From contig NZ_FTNO01000001.1 in the NCBI RefSeq assembly GCF_900156425.1, positions 930,001 to 994,000 on the forward strand: DNA of 64,000 bases, read 5' to 3'. The DNA is from Haladaptatus litoreus. GTDB lineage: Archaea; Halobacteriota; Halobacteria; Halobacteriales; Haladaptataceae. This document shows positions 34,451-42,096 of this stretch, piece after piece. The notes beneath the pieces are model-generated. The model was not told the origin of the DNA and made no database searches. It was given only the letters and a program-made list of their open reading frames with translations. Positions within the stretch are counted from its first letter, which is position 1. Each line of letters begins with the position of its first letter. A program made the translations under genes and the position numbers.

Positions 34451-35497
34451 ATGGCGTTTGATTTCGATTTCGAACTGCTGCGGGAACTGACCGAAACGAG
34501 TGGCGCACCGGGATACGAAGACCGAATCCGGAACATCGTCCGCCGGGAACTGGCAGAGGAAGTAGACGAAATCCGCACCGACGCGATGGGTAACGTCGTC
34601 GGGACGATAGAGGGCGAAAGCGACTACGAAGTCGCCGTTCCGGCCCACATGGACGAAATCGGGTTCATGGTCACGCACGTAAACGAGGATGGATTTCTCT
34701 CGATAGATTCACTGGGTGGGTGGGACTCCCGAATCCTCCGCGCACAGCGCGTTACGGTTCACGCAGAAGACGAAGATTTGACCGGCGTCATCGGCTCGAC
34801 GCCGCCGCACCTGCTGGACGACGAGGACGAACAGGACGTTTCTGACGTGTACATCGACCTCGGGCTTCCCGCCGAAGAAGCCGAGTCTCGCGTCTCCGTC
34901 GGCGACATCGTCACGATGGAACAGACGACGACGCGAGTCGGTGACCACGTCTCTGGGAAGGCGCTGGACGACCGCGTCTGTCTCTTTGCGATGGTCGAAG
35001 CCGCAAAGCGAATCGAGAATCCGAGCGTGACGATTCATTTCTGTGCCACGGTACAGGAGGAAGTCGGCCTTCGGGGAGCGGAAGCCCTCGGTGTGGACGT
35101 TGACCCAGACCTCGCCGTCGCACTCGACGTGACGGTCGCGAACGACATTCCCGAGGTCAAGTACGAAAAGGACTACGTCACCTGTCTCGGCGGGGGAACC
35201 GCCATCAAACTCAAAGACGGGAGCGTCGTCACCTCGCCCAAAGTCCACCGACGAATGCGCGAACTGGCCGAGGAACGCGACATCGACCACCAACTGGAAG
35301 TGCTTCCATCCGGCGGCACCGACACCGCCGGATTCCAGAACACACACGGTGCAAAGCCGGTCGGCGCGGTTTCTATCCCGACGCGCTATCTGCACACCGT
35401 AACCGAAAGCGCCCACGGCGACGACGTTTCGGCAACCATCGACCTGCTCACCGCGTTTCTCGAAACCGAAACCGGCGAGCACGATTATTCGCTGTAG
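34451..35497 (+). CDS. M42 family (TET-type) aminopeptidase
   Basis: 348 residues. The M42 cocatalytic zinc site is present: PAHMDEIGFMV (H), KALDDRVC (bridging D), TVQEEVGLRGAEAL (catalytic and ligand E), LDVTVANDIP (D) and SAHGDD (H). Such enzymes assemble into 12-subunit tetrahedra and trim peptides made by the proteasome; TET of Haloarcula is the model. Start ATG 34451 lies about 27 nt after a TATA box, so it is leaderless. Residues about 120-145 carry an acidic insertion (LDDEDEQDVSD). Upstream is a six-unit 8-bp repeat array. Confidence 0.94.
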   Translation: MAFDFDFELLRELTETSGAPGYEDRIRNIVRRELAEEVDEIRTDAMGNVVGTIEGESDYEVAVPAHMDEIGFMVTHVNEDGFLSIDSLGGWDSRILRAQRVTVHAEDEDLTGVIGSTPPHLLDDEDEQDVSDVYIDLGLPAEEAESRVSVGDIVTMEQTTTRVGDHVSGKALDDRVCLFAMVEAAKRIENPSVTIHFCATVQEEVGLRGAEALGVDVDPDLAVALDVTVANDIPEVKYEKDYVTCLGGGTAIKLKDGSVVTSPKVHRRMRELAEERDIDHQLEVLPSGGTDTAGFQNTHGAKPVGAVSIPTRYLHTVTESAHGDDVSATIDLLTAFLETETGEHDYSL

Positions 35498-35864
35498 GTT
35501 CGATTGGCGCTTTTAGCGACGAAGCGACGAGCAAAGCGAGTCGGTCCGAGCGCTAGGCCGGTGACTCAACCGCAACAAACAGCAGGCGACGAAACCGCAG
35601 TAGCCAGAATGGACACAACCGCCCGAAATCAGCATTCTACACGACCGCCAGCAGCCAGCTCACCCACCGCGAATGAGGAGCGATAGCGACGAATGAGCGG
35701 ACTCGGCGCGGACTGAAAGGAGTTCCGAGGTTTTGGTCCAGATTTTGCCAGGGAGGAAGGTCGAATCCGGCGTCATCGTGACGCCGGATTCGACTCCCGA
35801 CCGCAGGAAAAGGTGGTGGTTCCAAACCAAAGTATTCAGTACCCACCGGTTCCAACCCTCGCGC
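35498..35864. other. Gene-free spacer with GC-rich junk and a strong hairpin
   Basis: 367 bp without a convincing gene. 35510-35560 and 35680-35710 are short repetitive runs (GCGACGAAGCGACGAGC type) common in haloarchaeal spacers; TTTTGGTCCAGATTTTGCC (35733-35751) looks like a piece of a widespread intergenic repeat, from memory. A perfect hairpin lies at 35760-35794. The ORF reading MALLATKRRAKRVG at 35504 has a composition unlike real genes and is not accepted. Confidence 0.5.
35760..35794. terminator. Perfect 16-bp inverted repeat with 3-nt loop
   Basis: GTCGAATCCGGCGTCA (35760-35775), loop TCG, then TGACGCCGGATTCGAC (35779-35794) form an unbroken stem. There is no T-run after it, so a classical terminator is not proven; it could insulate the M42 gene from the halocyanin promoter or bind a protein as DNA. 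About 70 bp remain to the halocyanin ATG. Confidence 0.5.
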
Positions 35865-36536
35865 ATGACAGATGGGGAAGCGGACGAGTCAGTCACCCGA
35901 CGCGGATTTCTCCTCGGTTCTGCGGGCGTCGCGGCTGTCGGCGCGGCCGGAACGGCCGCCGCGCAGGATGGTACGACGACCACCAGCGACGGCACGACCA
36001 CCGGAACGACCACCAGCGGAGAGGGAACCACGACCAGTGGTGGCAACGGCACCTCCGGCAGCGAAGGAACGACCACCAGCGGCGGCGGCGGTGGCGGCGG
36101 AACGGAGACGGTTGTCGTCGGCCCCGGCGGCGAACTCGTCTTCGAACCGGCTGAACTACAGATTCAACCCGGCACCACCGTCGAGTGGGTGTGGGAATCC
36201 AATACACACAACGTGATTCCGACGAGCCAACCCGACGGGGCTGGCTGGGAAGGAAGCGGTAGCGAGAGCGAAACGTTCGACACGGGGCACACGTACAGTC
36301 ACACCTTCGACACCGAAGGCTCCTACGAGTACGAATGTGTTCCGCACGCGACGTCCGGCATGACCGGCACCATCACAGTCGGCGGCAGTGAAGGCGGGGG
36401 CGAACCGGCCGGGCCTGCAATTCCCGAGAGCGCGAAAACGCTCGGCGTCGCATCGACCGGCGCGATGGTGTTCACCCTCGGACTGGCCTACTTCTTCATG
36501 AAGTTCGGCGGCGACTACGGCGAGTTCGACGAATAG
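35865..36536 (+). CDS. Halocyanin-type blue copper protein, membrane-anchored
   Basis: 223 residues. A Tat signal (TRRGFLLGSAG, cleaved after AAAQD or similar) leads into a Thr/Gly/Ser-rich linker, then a plastocyanin-like copper domain (about 75-170): ligands H in NTHNV, C and H in YECVPH, M in SGMTG. A C-terminal transmembrane helix (MVFTLGLAYFFMKF) anchors it. It carries electrons outside the membrane. The copper domain is nearly identical, in long stretches at the DNA level too, to that of the halocyanin at 62719-63411 in the bc operon, although signal, linker and anchor differ. There is no oxidase or bc gene next to it. Confidence 0.92.
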   Translation: MTDGEADESVTRRGFLLGSAGVAAVGAAGTAAAQDGTTTTSDGTTTGTTTSGEGTTTSGGNGTSGSEGTTTSGGGGGGGTETVVVGPGGELVFEPAELQIQPGTTVEWVWESNTHNVIPTSQPDGAGWEGSGSESETFDTGHTYSHTFDTEGSYEYECVPHATSGMTGTITVGGSEGGGEPAGPAIPESAKTLGVASTGAMVFTLGLAYFFMKFGGDYGEFDE

Positions 36537-36547
36537 ATAACGCGTCC

Positions 36548-37120
36548 CTACGCGTCCTCCGGCGTATCGAAGTCGTGGAACGCGCGCCCCTTTTCCGCGC
36601 TCAAAATATCTAGTCCGGCAGCCGCTCCTCCACCGACGGAGATGGCCGCTTGGATTTTATCAGCGCGCGCTGTCCATCCGGCGGCGTAGGCGTTTTCCAC
36701 CGTCGTCGCGTTGTCCATGTCGATTGCGACCGTGCCGTCGTCGTTCAGTTCACAGCCCAATTTCTCGGCCATGTCCCGAGCGCGGCCTGTCGTGAACACC
36801 ACGTATTTCGCGTCGTATTCCTTCGCATCGTCGGATTCGTCGGACTCCGCCGTAATCGTGAAGCCGTCATCCGACTTCTCTACGCTGGTCACCTCCTCAC
36901 CTTGCTTTCGTTCCGCACCCTGTTCGTCCACCTGCTCGCGTGCGATTTCCATGTATTCACTGCCGCCGATGCTTTTGATACCCAGATAGTTCCACAGGTG
37001 GGCGGCGTGCATCGCAGTTTCGTCCGTATCGAAGACGACCGTGTCGAGGCCGTTTTTTGCGGTGAACAGTGCGGCACTCAGTCCGGCGGGGCCGCCGCCG
37101 ATGATGACTACATTTGTCAT
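36548..37120 (-). CDS. Short FAD-dependent thioredoxin-reductase-like protein
   Basis: 190 residues: an FAD-binding Rossmann start MTNVVIIGGGPAGLSAALFTAKNG, VVFTTGRARDMAEK, and the C-terminal FAD motif AIDMDNATTVENAYAAGW(T). The NADPH-binding domain and the redox CxxC of thioredoxin reductases are absent, so it is less than two thirds of a full enzyme. It is not truncated by frameshift; both ends look natural, and similar short proteins are known in haloarchaea. It may oxidise a substrate by FAD with another electron partner, or act as a flavin carrier. Confidence 0.8.
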   Translation of the reverse strand: MTNVVIIGGGPAGLSAALFTAKNGLDTVVFDTDETAMHAAHLWNYLGIKSIGGSEYMEIAREQVDEQGAERKQGEEVTSVEKSDDGFTITAESDESDDAKEYDAKYVVFTTGRARDMAEKLGCELNDDGTVAIDMDNATTVENAYAAGWTARADKIQAAISVGGGAAAGLDILSAEKGRAFHDFDTPEDA

Positions 37121-37157
37121 ACGCTATCTGATAGCACACTATTCGGTATAAATCTCG

Positions 37158-37631
37158 TCACTCCAGCAGTTTCTTCGTCTTCTCGTGGCGGTACCGAAAC
37201 ATGGGTTCGAACCCAACTTTGGCGAGTGGACTCCCCGTTTCGCCGAGCGCCGGGAACCGGTATTTCACTTTGTCACGCACGAGCGTCCGCCCGTCTCCCG
37301 CATAGAACTGATGAATGTGCGTCCATTCCGGAAACGGCCCGTTGCTCATCTCGTCCTCGAACATGGCAGACCCGTCTCCTTCCTCCCGTCGCACAATCGT
37401 CGAAATCCATCGCTGGCGCGGGCCGACGCCGAACGGCTGGAGCGACAACCGAATCTGCGTTCCCGTCTCCAACACGTCCGGGTTCGGGTCACCGTCCGGT
37501 CCTTTCACGCCCTCGACGCGGAGGTTCATCCACTCGGGAGTGAGCGCCTCCAGTCCGTCAGTGGTGGAGTAAAAGTTCCACACGTCATCGAACGGCGCGT
37601 CAACCCACACCTCACGCTGGTACGTTGCCAT
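37158..37631 (-). CDS. SRPBCC (START-like) family protein
   Basis: 157 residues, starting MATYQREVWVDAPFDDVWNFYSTTDGLEALTP, a typical SRPBCC ligand-binding fold with a helix-grip pocket; EWMNLRVEGV and WISTIVRREEGDG...WTHIHQFYAGDGRTLVRDKVKYRF follow. Such proteins bind hydrophobic ligands or act as polyketide cyclases, and several haloarchaeal ones are of unknown role. Upstream of it, a divergent acetyltransferase gene starts within 140 bp. No specific ligand can be read from the sequence. Confidence 0.85.
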   Translation of the reverse strand: MATYQREVWVDAPFDDVWNFYSTTDGLEALTPEWMNLRVEGVKGPDGDPNPDVLETGTQIRLSLQPFGVGPRQRWISTIVRREEGDGSAMFEDEMSNGPFPEWTHIHQFYAGDGRTLVRDKVKYRFPALGETGSPLAKVGFEPMFRYRHEKTKKLLE

Positions 37632-37763
37632 TGTGGGATATGTGGCTGCGAACGTCTTGATTTGCTCGGCCGGGCGAAAAATAGGGTCGAGTTCGTCGAT
37701 TCGATATTCATTCGGTGTTGTGTCTGTGGCAGTTTATCACAACGAATCACGTATCTCAAGACG

Positions 37764-38357
37764 ATGCCGACCATTCGCCTCGCAGAGGTGGACGACGCCC
37801 GACAAATCACGGCTATCTACGCACCCATCGTCCGCGATACTATCATCTCGTTCGAGACGAACCCACCGGACGAAAAGGAGATGGCAAGTCGGATTCGAAA
37901 AACGCTCCCGAACTATCCGTGGTTGGTTTGCGAACACGAAGGCGAGATTTGTGGCTATGCCTACGCAACTACTCATCGTACACGTGAGGCCTATCAATGG
38001 TCGGTGGACGTGTCGGTGTACGTTCACGATTCCCACCGTCGTTGCGGCATCGGGCGTGGACTGTATGAATCGCTGTTCGCACTCCTTCGAGAACAAGGGT
38101 TTTACAACGCCTACGCCGGAATCGCGCTTCCGAATCCAGCTAGTGTTACTCTCCACGAATCACTCGGGTTCGAACCAGTCGGCACCTACGAAGCCGTCGG
38201 ATACAAACACGGCGCGTGGCACGACGTTGGCTGGTGGCATCTGCAACTCGGTTCGACCGAGGAAAAAGCCGAACGACCCGAGCCACCGTCTGCACTGACT
38301 GAGATCGATACTGACGACGAAATAGAACGCGGCATGGACTCGATACGAATTTCGTGA
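37764..38357 (+). CDS. GNAT N-acetyltransferase, phosphinothricin-acetyltransferase-like
   Basis: 197 residues: MPTIRLAEVDDARQITAIYAPIVRDTIISFETNPP, the acetyl-CoA motif HRRCGIGRGLYESLFALLREQG, and NPASVTLHESLGFEPVGTYEAVGYKHGAWHDVGWWHLQL, which is the close pattern of the PAT/Bar family that acetylates phosphinothricin or methionine sulfone and amino-acid analogues. The C-terminal 30 residues are an acidic extension. The physiological substrate is not known. It is convergent with lrp, stop codons 7 nt apart. Confidence 0.88.
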   Translation: MPTIRLAEVDDARQITAIYAPIVRDTIISFETNPPDEKEMASRIRKTLPNYPWLVCEHEGEICGYAYATTHRTREAYQWSVDVSVYVHDSHRRCGIGRGLYESLFALLREQGFYNAYAGIALPNPASVTLHESLGFEPVGTYEAVGYKHGAWHDVGWWHLQLGSTEEKAERPEPPSALTEIDTDDEIERGMDSIRIS

Positions 38358-38363
38358 ATCGAC

Positions 38364-38792
38364 TTATTTGAGACGTTCTTGGAGGAACGATGGATGCGCC
38401 GCGGAAACGCCGTCGATGGAGAGGATTTCATCGCTGATGACATCGCCCACCGCATCCCCGTTCGGTGCGCGAACTTCCGCCATCAGCATGTGGTCGCCGC
38501 TGCACGTGTACAGCGTTTCGATGTCGGATAATTCCTTGAGCAACCGTGTCGCCTCTACGTAGCGTTCGCTTTCCACGTCGATTCCGACGAGTGCGATACT
38601 CTGGCTCGAAAGCTTTTTCGGGTCGATTTCCGCCGAGTAGCCGACGATGACGCCTTCGTCCTCTAACTTTTCGATGTACTTCCGAACCGTCGGTTTCGAA
38701 ACCCCCGCGCGGTTCGCGATTTCGGAGTACGACGCCTGTGCATCGCTCTCTAACACCTGAAGGATTCGGTCTTCTGTCGATTCAGTACTCAT
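38364..38792 (-). CDS. lrpA1: Lrp/AsnC family transcriptional regulator
   Basis: 142 residues. An N-terminal HTH (about 8-55: EDRILQVLESDAQASYSEIA, recognition helix VSKPTVRKYIEKLEDEGVI) and a C-terminal RAM ligand-binding domain (LVGIDVESERYVEATRLLKE...GDHMLMAEVRAPNGDAV). It should form dimers or octamers and sense an amino acid. The sequence recalls LrpA1 of Halobacterium, so that symbol is a tentative choice. ATG 38792 is preferred to one six codons upstream. Lrp-family genes often regulate a neighbour; here korB is the next gene upstream on the same strand (convergent neighbour is the GNAT gene). Confidence 0.85.
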   Translation of the reverse strand: MSTESTEDRILQVLESDAQASYSEIANRAGVSKPTVRKYIEKLEDEGVIVGYSAEIDPKKLSSQSIALVGIDVESERYVEATRLLKELSDIETLYTCSGDHMLMAEVRAPNGDAVGDVISDEILSIDGVSAAHPSFLQERLK

Positions 38793-38896
38793 GTTATCGG
38801 GATGTTTCACTCACAGGAAAAAATACCTTGCGAAGTGGAAAACACATTGTCAGCCGTGAAAAGGTTAGTCGAATCGTCGGAAGCGGTGAAACGAGA

Positions 38897-39832
38897 TTAC
38901 TTGTGACGGTCGAGCAGGTCGTAGCTTCGTTCCCACTCGTAATCGTCGTCGAAGTACCGCTCCGCGAGCGGCGTATCCGGCATGTCGCCGGTCGCCTGCT
39001 TTTCTTGCTGGTAGGACGGTCGGTCTTCGTCGATGTAGAATCGACCGGTGAGCACCTGCCCATCGTAGAGCGATTCCTCGGCTTCCTGCATCGCTTCGGC
39101 GGCCTCACGTCGGTCGTGAACGTCGAAGTCGTAGTCGTCGCTGTCCTGTACGTCGATGTATGGGACGTACTGCTTTGCGTCCTTGTTCCACGTTGGGCAC
39201 TGCGTCAGGAAGTCAACGTGTGCGAAGCCATCGTGTTCCATCGCTTCCGCGAGGATTTCTTTCGCCTGATTCGGGTTGACCGCCGCGGTTCGGGCGACGT
39301 AGCTTGCACCCGAAGTGAGCGCGAGCGACAGCGGTCGAATCGGACTTTTCGCACTGCCGTGCGGTTGCGTCTTCGATTTATGCCCCTTCGGCGATGTGGG
39401 CGAGGTTTGGCCCTTCGTCAAGCCGAAGATTTCGTTGTCGAAGACGATGTAGGTCATGTCGTGATTCTCACGGGCGGTGTGCATGAAGTGGTTGCCACCG
39501 ATGCCGTACCCGTCACCGTCACCGCCTGCGGCGATGACTTCGAGGTCTGGGTTGGCGAGTTTGGCCGCGCGTGCGACCGGCAGGGAACGCCCGTGAATCG
39601 AGTGGAAGCCGTAGCTCTGGAAGTAGCTGGACAGCTTCCCGGAACAGCCGATACCGGTGACGAGAAGCGTCTCGTCCGGCGTTCGACCGACTTCAGGCAT
39701 GGCCTGTTTCAGCGCCTTGAGGACGCCGAAGTCACCACAGCCCGGACACCACGTCGCCTGTGGTTCGAGGCTGGGCGTGAACTCGTTCACGTCGATGTCT
39801 CGTTCTTCGTCGATTGCGTTGAATACACTCAT
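38897..39832 (-). CDS. korB: 2-oxoglutarate:ferredoxin oxidoreductase, beta subunit
   Basis: ThDP-binding subunit of a 2-oxoacid:ferredoxin oxidoreductase, feeding electrons to ferredoxin. 311 residues: TWCPGCGDFGVLKALKQA, GIGCSGKLSSYFQSYGFHSIHGR, the ThDP motif GGDGDGYGIGGNHFMH and LTKGQTSPTSPKG. Cysteines CPGC, GC and QCPTW bind a [4Fe-4S] cluster. I recall the sequence pattern as KorB rather than PorB of haloarchaea, and it lies one base after korA, which matches the Kor type. In haloarchaea this replaces the 2-oxoglutarate dehydrogenase complex in the TCA cycle. Confidence 0.9.
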   Translation of the reverse strand: MSVFNAIDEERDIDVNEFTPSLEPQATWCPGCGDFGVLKALKQAMPEVGRTPDETLLVTGIGCSGKLSSYFQSYGFHSIHGRSLPVARAAKLANPDLEVIAAGGDGDGYGIGGNHFMHTARENHDMTYIVFDNEIFGLTKGQTSPTSPKGHKSKTQPHGSAKSPIRPLSLALTSGASYVARTAAVNPNQAKEILAEAMEHDGFAHVDFLTQCPTWNKDAKQYVPYIDVQDSDDYDFDVHDRREAAEAMQEAEESLYDGQVLTGRFYIDEDRPSYQQEKQATGDMPDTPLAERYFDDDYEWERSYDLLDRHK

Positions 39833-39833
39833 T

Positions 39834-41723
39834 TCAGTCACCCCGTGCGGATTCAATCCGCGTGTTGTGTGCTGGTTCGGCACTGCCGTCGAGTTGCGAC
39901 TCGAAGCCGTCTACGATGTCGGCTGGCTCGAACGGGTTGCCGTCGTATTTCAGCAGGCTGTACAGTATGTCGCCGTGGCGACCGGTTTCGCCTTGGATGT
40001 GGCGACGGAACTGCGCCGTGGCGTTCATCTCGACGACAAGCGCCTCGTCCACGTCTTCGAGGAACGAATTGACTTCGTCCTTCGGGAACGGGAGCATGTC
40101 GCTGACGTTCATGGCCTTGACCGAGTGGCCATCGTCGTTCAGCACGTCCACGGCTTCCTCGACAGCACCTTTCGTGCTTCCGAAGTTGAGGATGGCGTAG
40201 TCGGCATCCTCGTCGCCGTACACCGTCTGGTGGGACTCGTCCATCTCGTCGAGGTCGTCGCGGATGGCGTCGAGTTTGGACATCCGGCGATCCATCTGCG
40301 TGACGCGGTTGTCCGCGTCCTCGCTGATGTGTCCGGCTTCGTTGTGCTCGTTACCGGAGGCGAGGTAGTTGCCGCCCTTCTGTCCAGGCAAGGAGCGTGG
40401 GCTGACGCCGTCTTCGCCGTCGTAGCGGTAGCGCTTGAAGCGACCGGCGAGACGTTCTCCTTCCTCGATTTCTTCCTCGGTGACGACCTTGCCGATGTCC
40501 GGGTTCGGCTCCTCGTCGAAGACCGATTCCGGAACCGTCTGGTGTCCACCGGAGAGCTTCTGGTCGTAGAGGACGATTGCCGGAATCTGGTAGTTGTAAG
40601 CGAGTTCGAACGCCTTTCGCGTCTGGATGTACGATTCGCGCGCGTCACCCGGCGCGAAGACGACGCGGTTCGAGTCGCCCTGACTCGTGTACAGGACGTG
40701 TTCCAAATCGCCTTGTTCCGGCTTCGTCGGCATACCCGTCGAAGGCCCTGCGCGCATGGATTCGACGAGCACGAGCGGCGTTTCGGTGATTTCCGCCAGT
40801 CCGAGCGGTTCGGACATCAGCGCGAATCCGCCACCGGACGACCCACTCATCGCCTTTGCACCTGCGTGACTCGCACCGATTGCGAGCGCGGCAGCGGCGA
40901 TTTCGTCCTCGACCTGCTCGGAAATTCCGCCGAGGTCGGGGAGATGTTGGGTCATGATTGTGAACACGTCTGTCCACGGCGTCATCGGGTATCCAGCGAT
41001 GAAGCGGCATCCTTCGTCCATCGCACCGTATGCGATACCGTGACTGCCGGAAATGAGCACGGGTTCTTCTTCGTGTTCGCTCTCGGGAACCGTCACGCCG
41101 ACGTCGGTGTCGTAGTTCTCCGAAACATCCTCGTAGGATTCGCGGAGGATTTCGAGGTTGGGTTCGAGGATTTTCTCCGGCATCGCGTCGGTCATCAGTT
41201 CCTCAACCACGTCGAGTTCGAGGCCGATGATGGCGCAGGTCGCGCCGATACCAGCCGTGTTTCGCATGATTTCACGGCCGTACTCCTTGGCCAGACCGCG
41301 AAGGTCTAAGTCGAAGACGTGCCAGTCGTTCTCCTCGACTCGCTGGTCGAAGTTCGGAACGTCGTCGGTGTCAAGCAGCCCGGAGTCGTAGATGATGACA
41401 CCGCCTTCACGGAGTTCGTCTAAGTTCTCCGTCAGGGGCTTGATCTCCTCGTCGCCGTAGTAGGCTTCTTCCTGCGGGTTTCGAGCGAAACTGTCACCCA
41501 GTGCGAGGAGGAAGTTGTAGTTGTCTCCTCGCGATTTTACTTCCTCATCCGACGCGCGAATCTCCACGTACGTGTGGCCACCGCGAATGCGCGACGGATA
41601 GTGTCGATGCGTGAATACGTCCAGCCCCGACCGCATCAGGGCTTTTGCGAAGTTCTGACTCGTCGAGTCGATTCCGTCCCCGGAACCCCCTGCGATTCGC
41701 CAGATTAGTTCGTCATCCGTCAT
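39834..41723 (-). CDS. korA: 2-oxoglutarate:ferredoxin oxidoreductase, fused gamma-alpha subunit
   Basis: 629 residues with the gamma domain first (about 1-180, IWRIAGGSGDGIDSTSQNFAKAL and YPSRIRGGHTYVEIR), then the alpha domain (about 200-590, containing GSHGIAYGAMDEGCRFIAGYPMTPWT, SSGGGFALMSEPLGLAEITETPLVLVES). Haloarchaeal enzymes have only two subunits because gamma and alpha are fused. HYPSRIRGGHT fits the Kor type, unlike PorA. It is cotranscribed with korB, whose start is one base past its stop. It provides the oxidative decarboxylation of 2-oxoglutarate to succinyl-CoA. Confidence 0.92.
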   Translation of the reverse strand: MTDDELIWRIAGGSGDGIDSTSQNFAKALMRSGLDVFTHRHYPSRIRGGHTYVEIRASDEEVKSRGDNYNFLLALGDSFARNPQEEAYYGDEEIKPLTENLDELREGGVIIYDSGLLDTDDVPNFDQRVEENDWHVFDLDLRGLAKEYGREIMRNTAGIGATCAIIGLELDVVEELMTDAMPEKILEPNLEILRESYEDVSENYDTDVGVTVPESEHEEEPVLISGSHGIAYGAMDEGCRFIAGYPMTPWTDVFTIMTQHLPDLGGISEQVEDEIAAAALAIGASHAGAKAMSGSSGGGFALMSEPLGLAEITETPLVLVESMRAGPSTGMPTKPEQGDLEHVLYTSQGDSNRVVFAPGDARESYIQTRKAFELAYNYQIPAIVLYDQKLSGGHQTVPESVFDEEPNPDIGKVVTEEEIEEGERLAGRFKRYRYDGEDGVSPRSLPGQKGGNYLASGNEHNEAGHISEDADNRVTQMDRRMSKLDAIRDDLDEMDESHQTVYGDEDADYAILNFGSTKGAVEEAVDVLNDDGHSVKAMNVSDMLPFPKDEVNSFLEDVDEALVVEMNATAQFRRHIQGETGRHGDILYSLLKYDGNPFEPADIVDGFESQLDGSAEPAHNTRIESARGD

Positions 41724-42096
41724 AAGTGTAGCTCCTGGCCTCCCTGGCCTAGTGAATAACAGTTGCGCGGCAAGGTGGTAAAGCCTTTGCCATAGATTAG
41801 CAAGGAACTATTGTGATAGATGGCGTCTCGCTACTGGTTTCGGAGTTTGAGTCGAGAATAGATGACTACTAACGTGCATACTGTATCTCGAAAATAAATA
41901 ATAGATAAGTTATTTTTATTATTAATAATTCTGTAGAGCTGTTCCCGTTTTTGTATAGTCAGTTATCTCAGAACTTACGATTTGCTTCTACACTCGTATT
42001 TCTACATTGAATGATAGATTAAATCAGTATGCCTCTTTTTTAGCTAACTTATCAAGTAACTTTTTAAAGTAAAAGGAAATAAGACCTGCCAAACCC
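41724..42096. other. AT-rich gene-free stretch at the border of the surface-protein cassette
   Basis: 373 bp without a gene. The part from about 41870 on is very AT-rich: 41881-41940 has 12 G/C of 60. It contains the korA promoter region on the left and, at its right end, the TATA box TTTTTAAAG (42061-42069) of the large surface gene, 28 nt before the ATG at 42097. No tRNA, repeat or transposon end is visible. Confidence 0.6.
42061..42069 (+). promoter_or_regulatory. TATA box of the large surface-protein gene
   Basis: TTTTTAAAG, 28 nt upstream of the ATG at 42097, giving a leaderless or near-leaderless message. It stands in a stretch rich in AT, in contrast to the GC-rich gene that follows. 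Confidence 0.55.

Noticed and set aside
35504-35686. Possible small gene MALLATKRRAKRVG
   Set aside because: Basic, Thr/Ala-rich, no TATA or ribosome binding site, made of spacer-type repeats.
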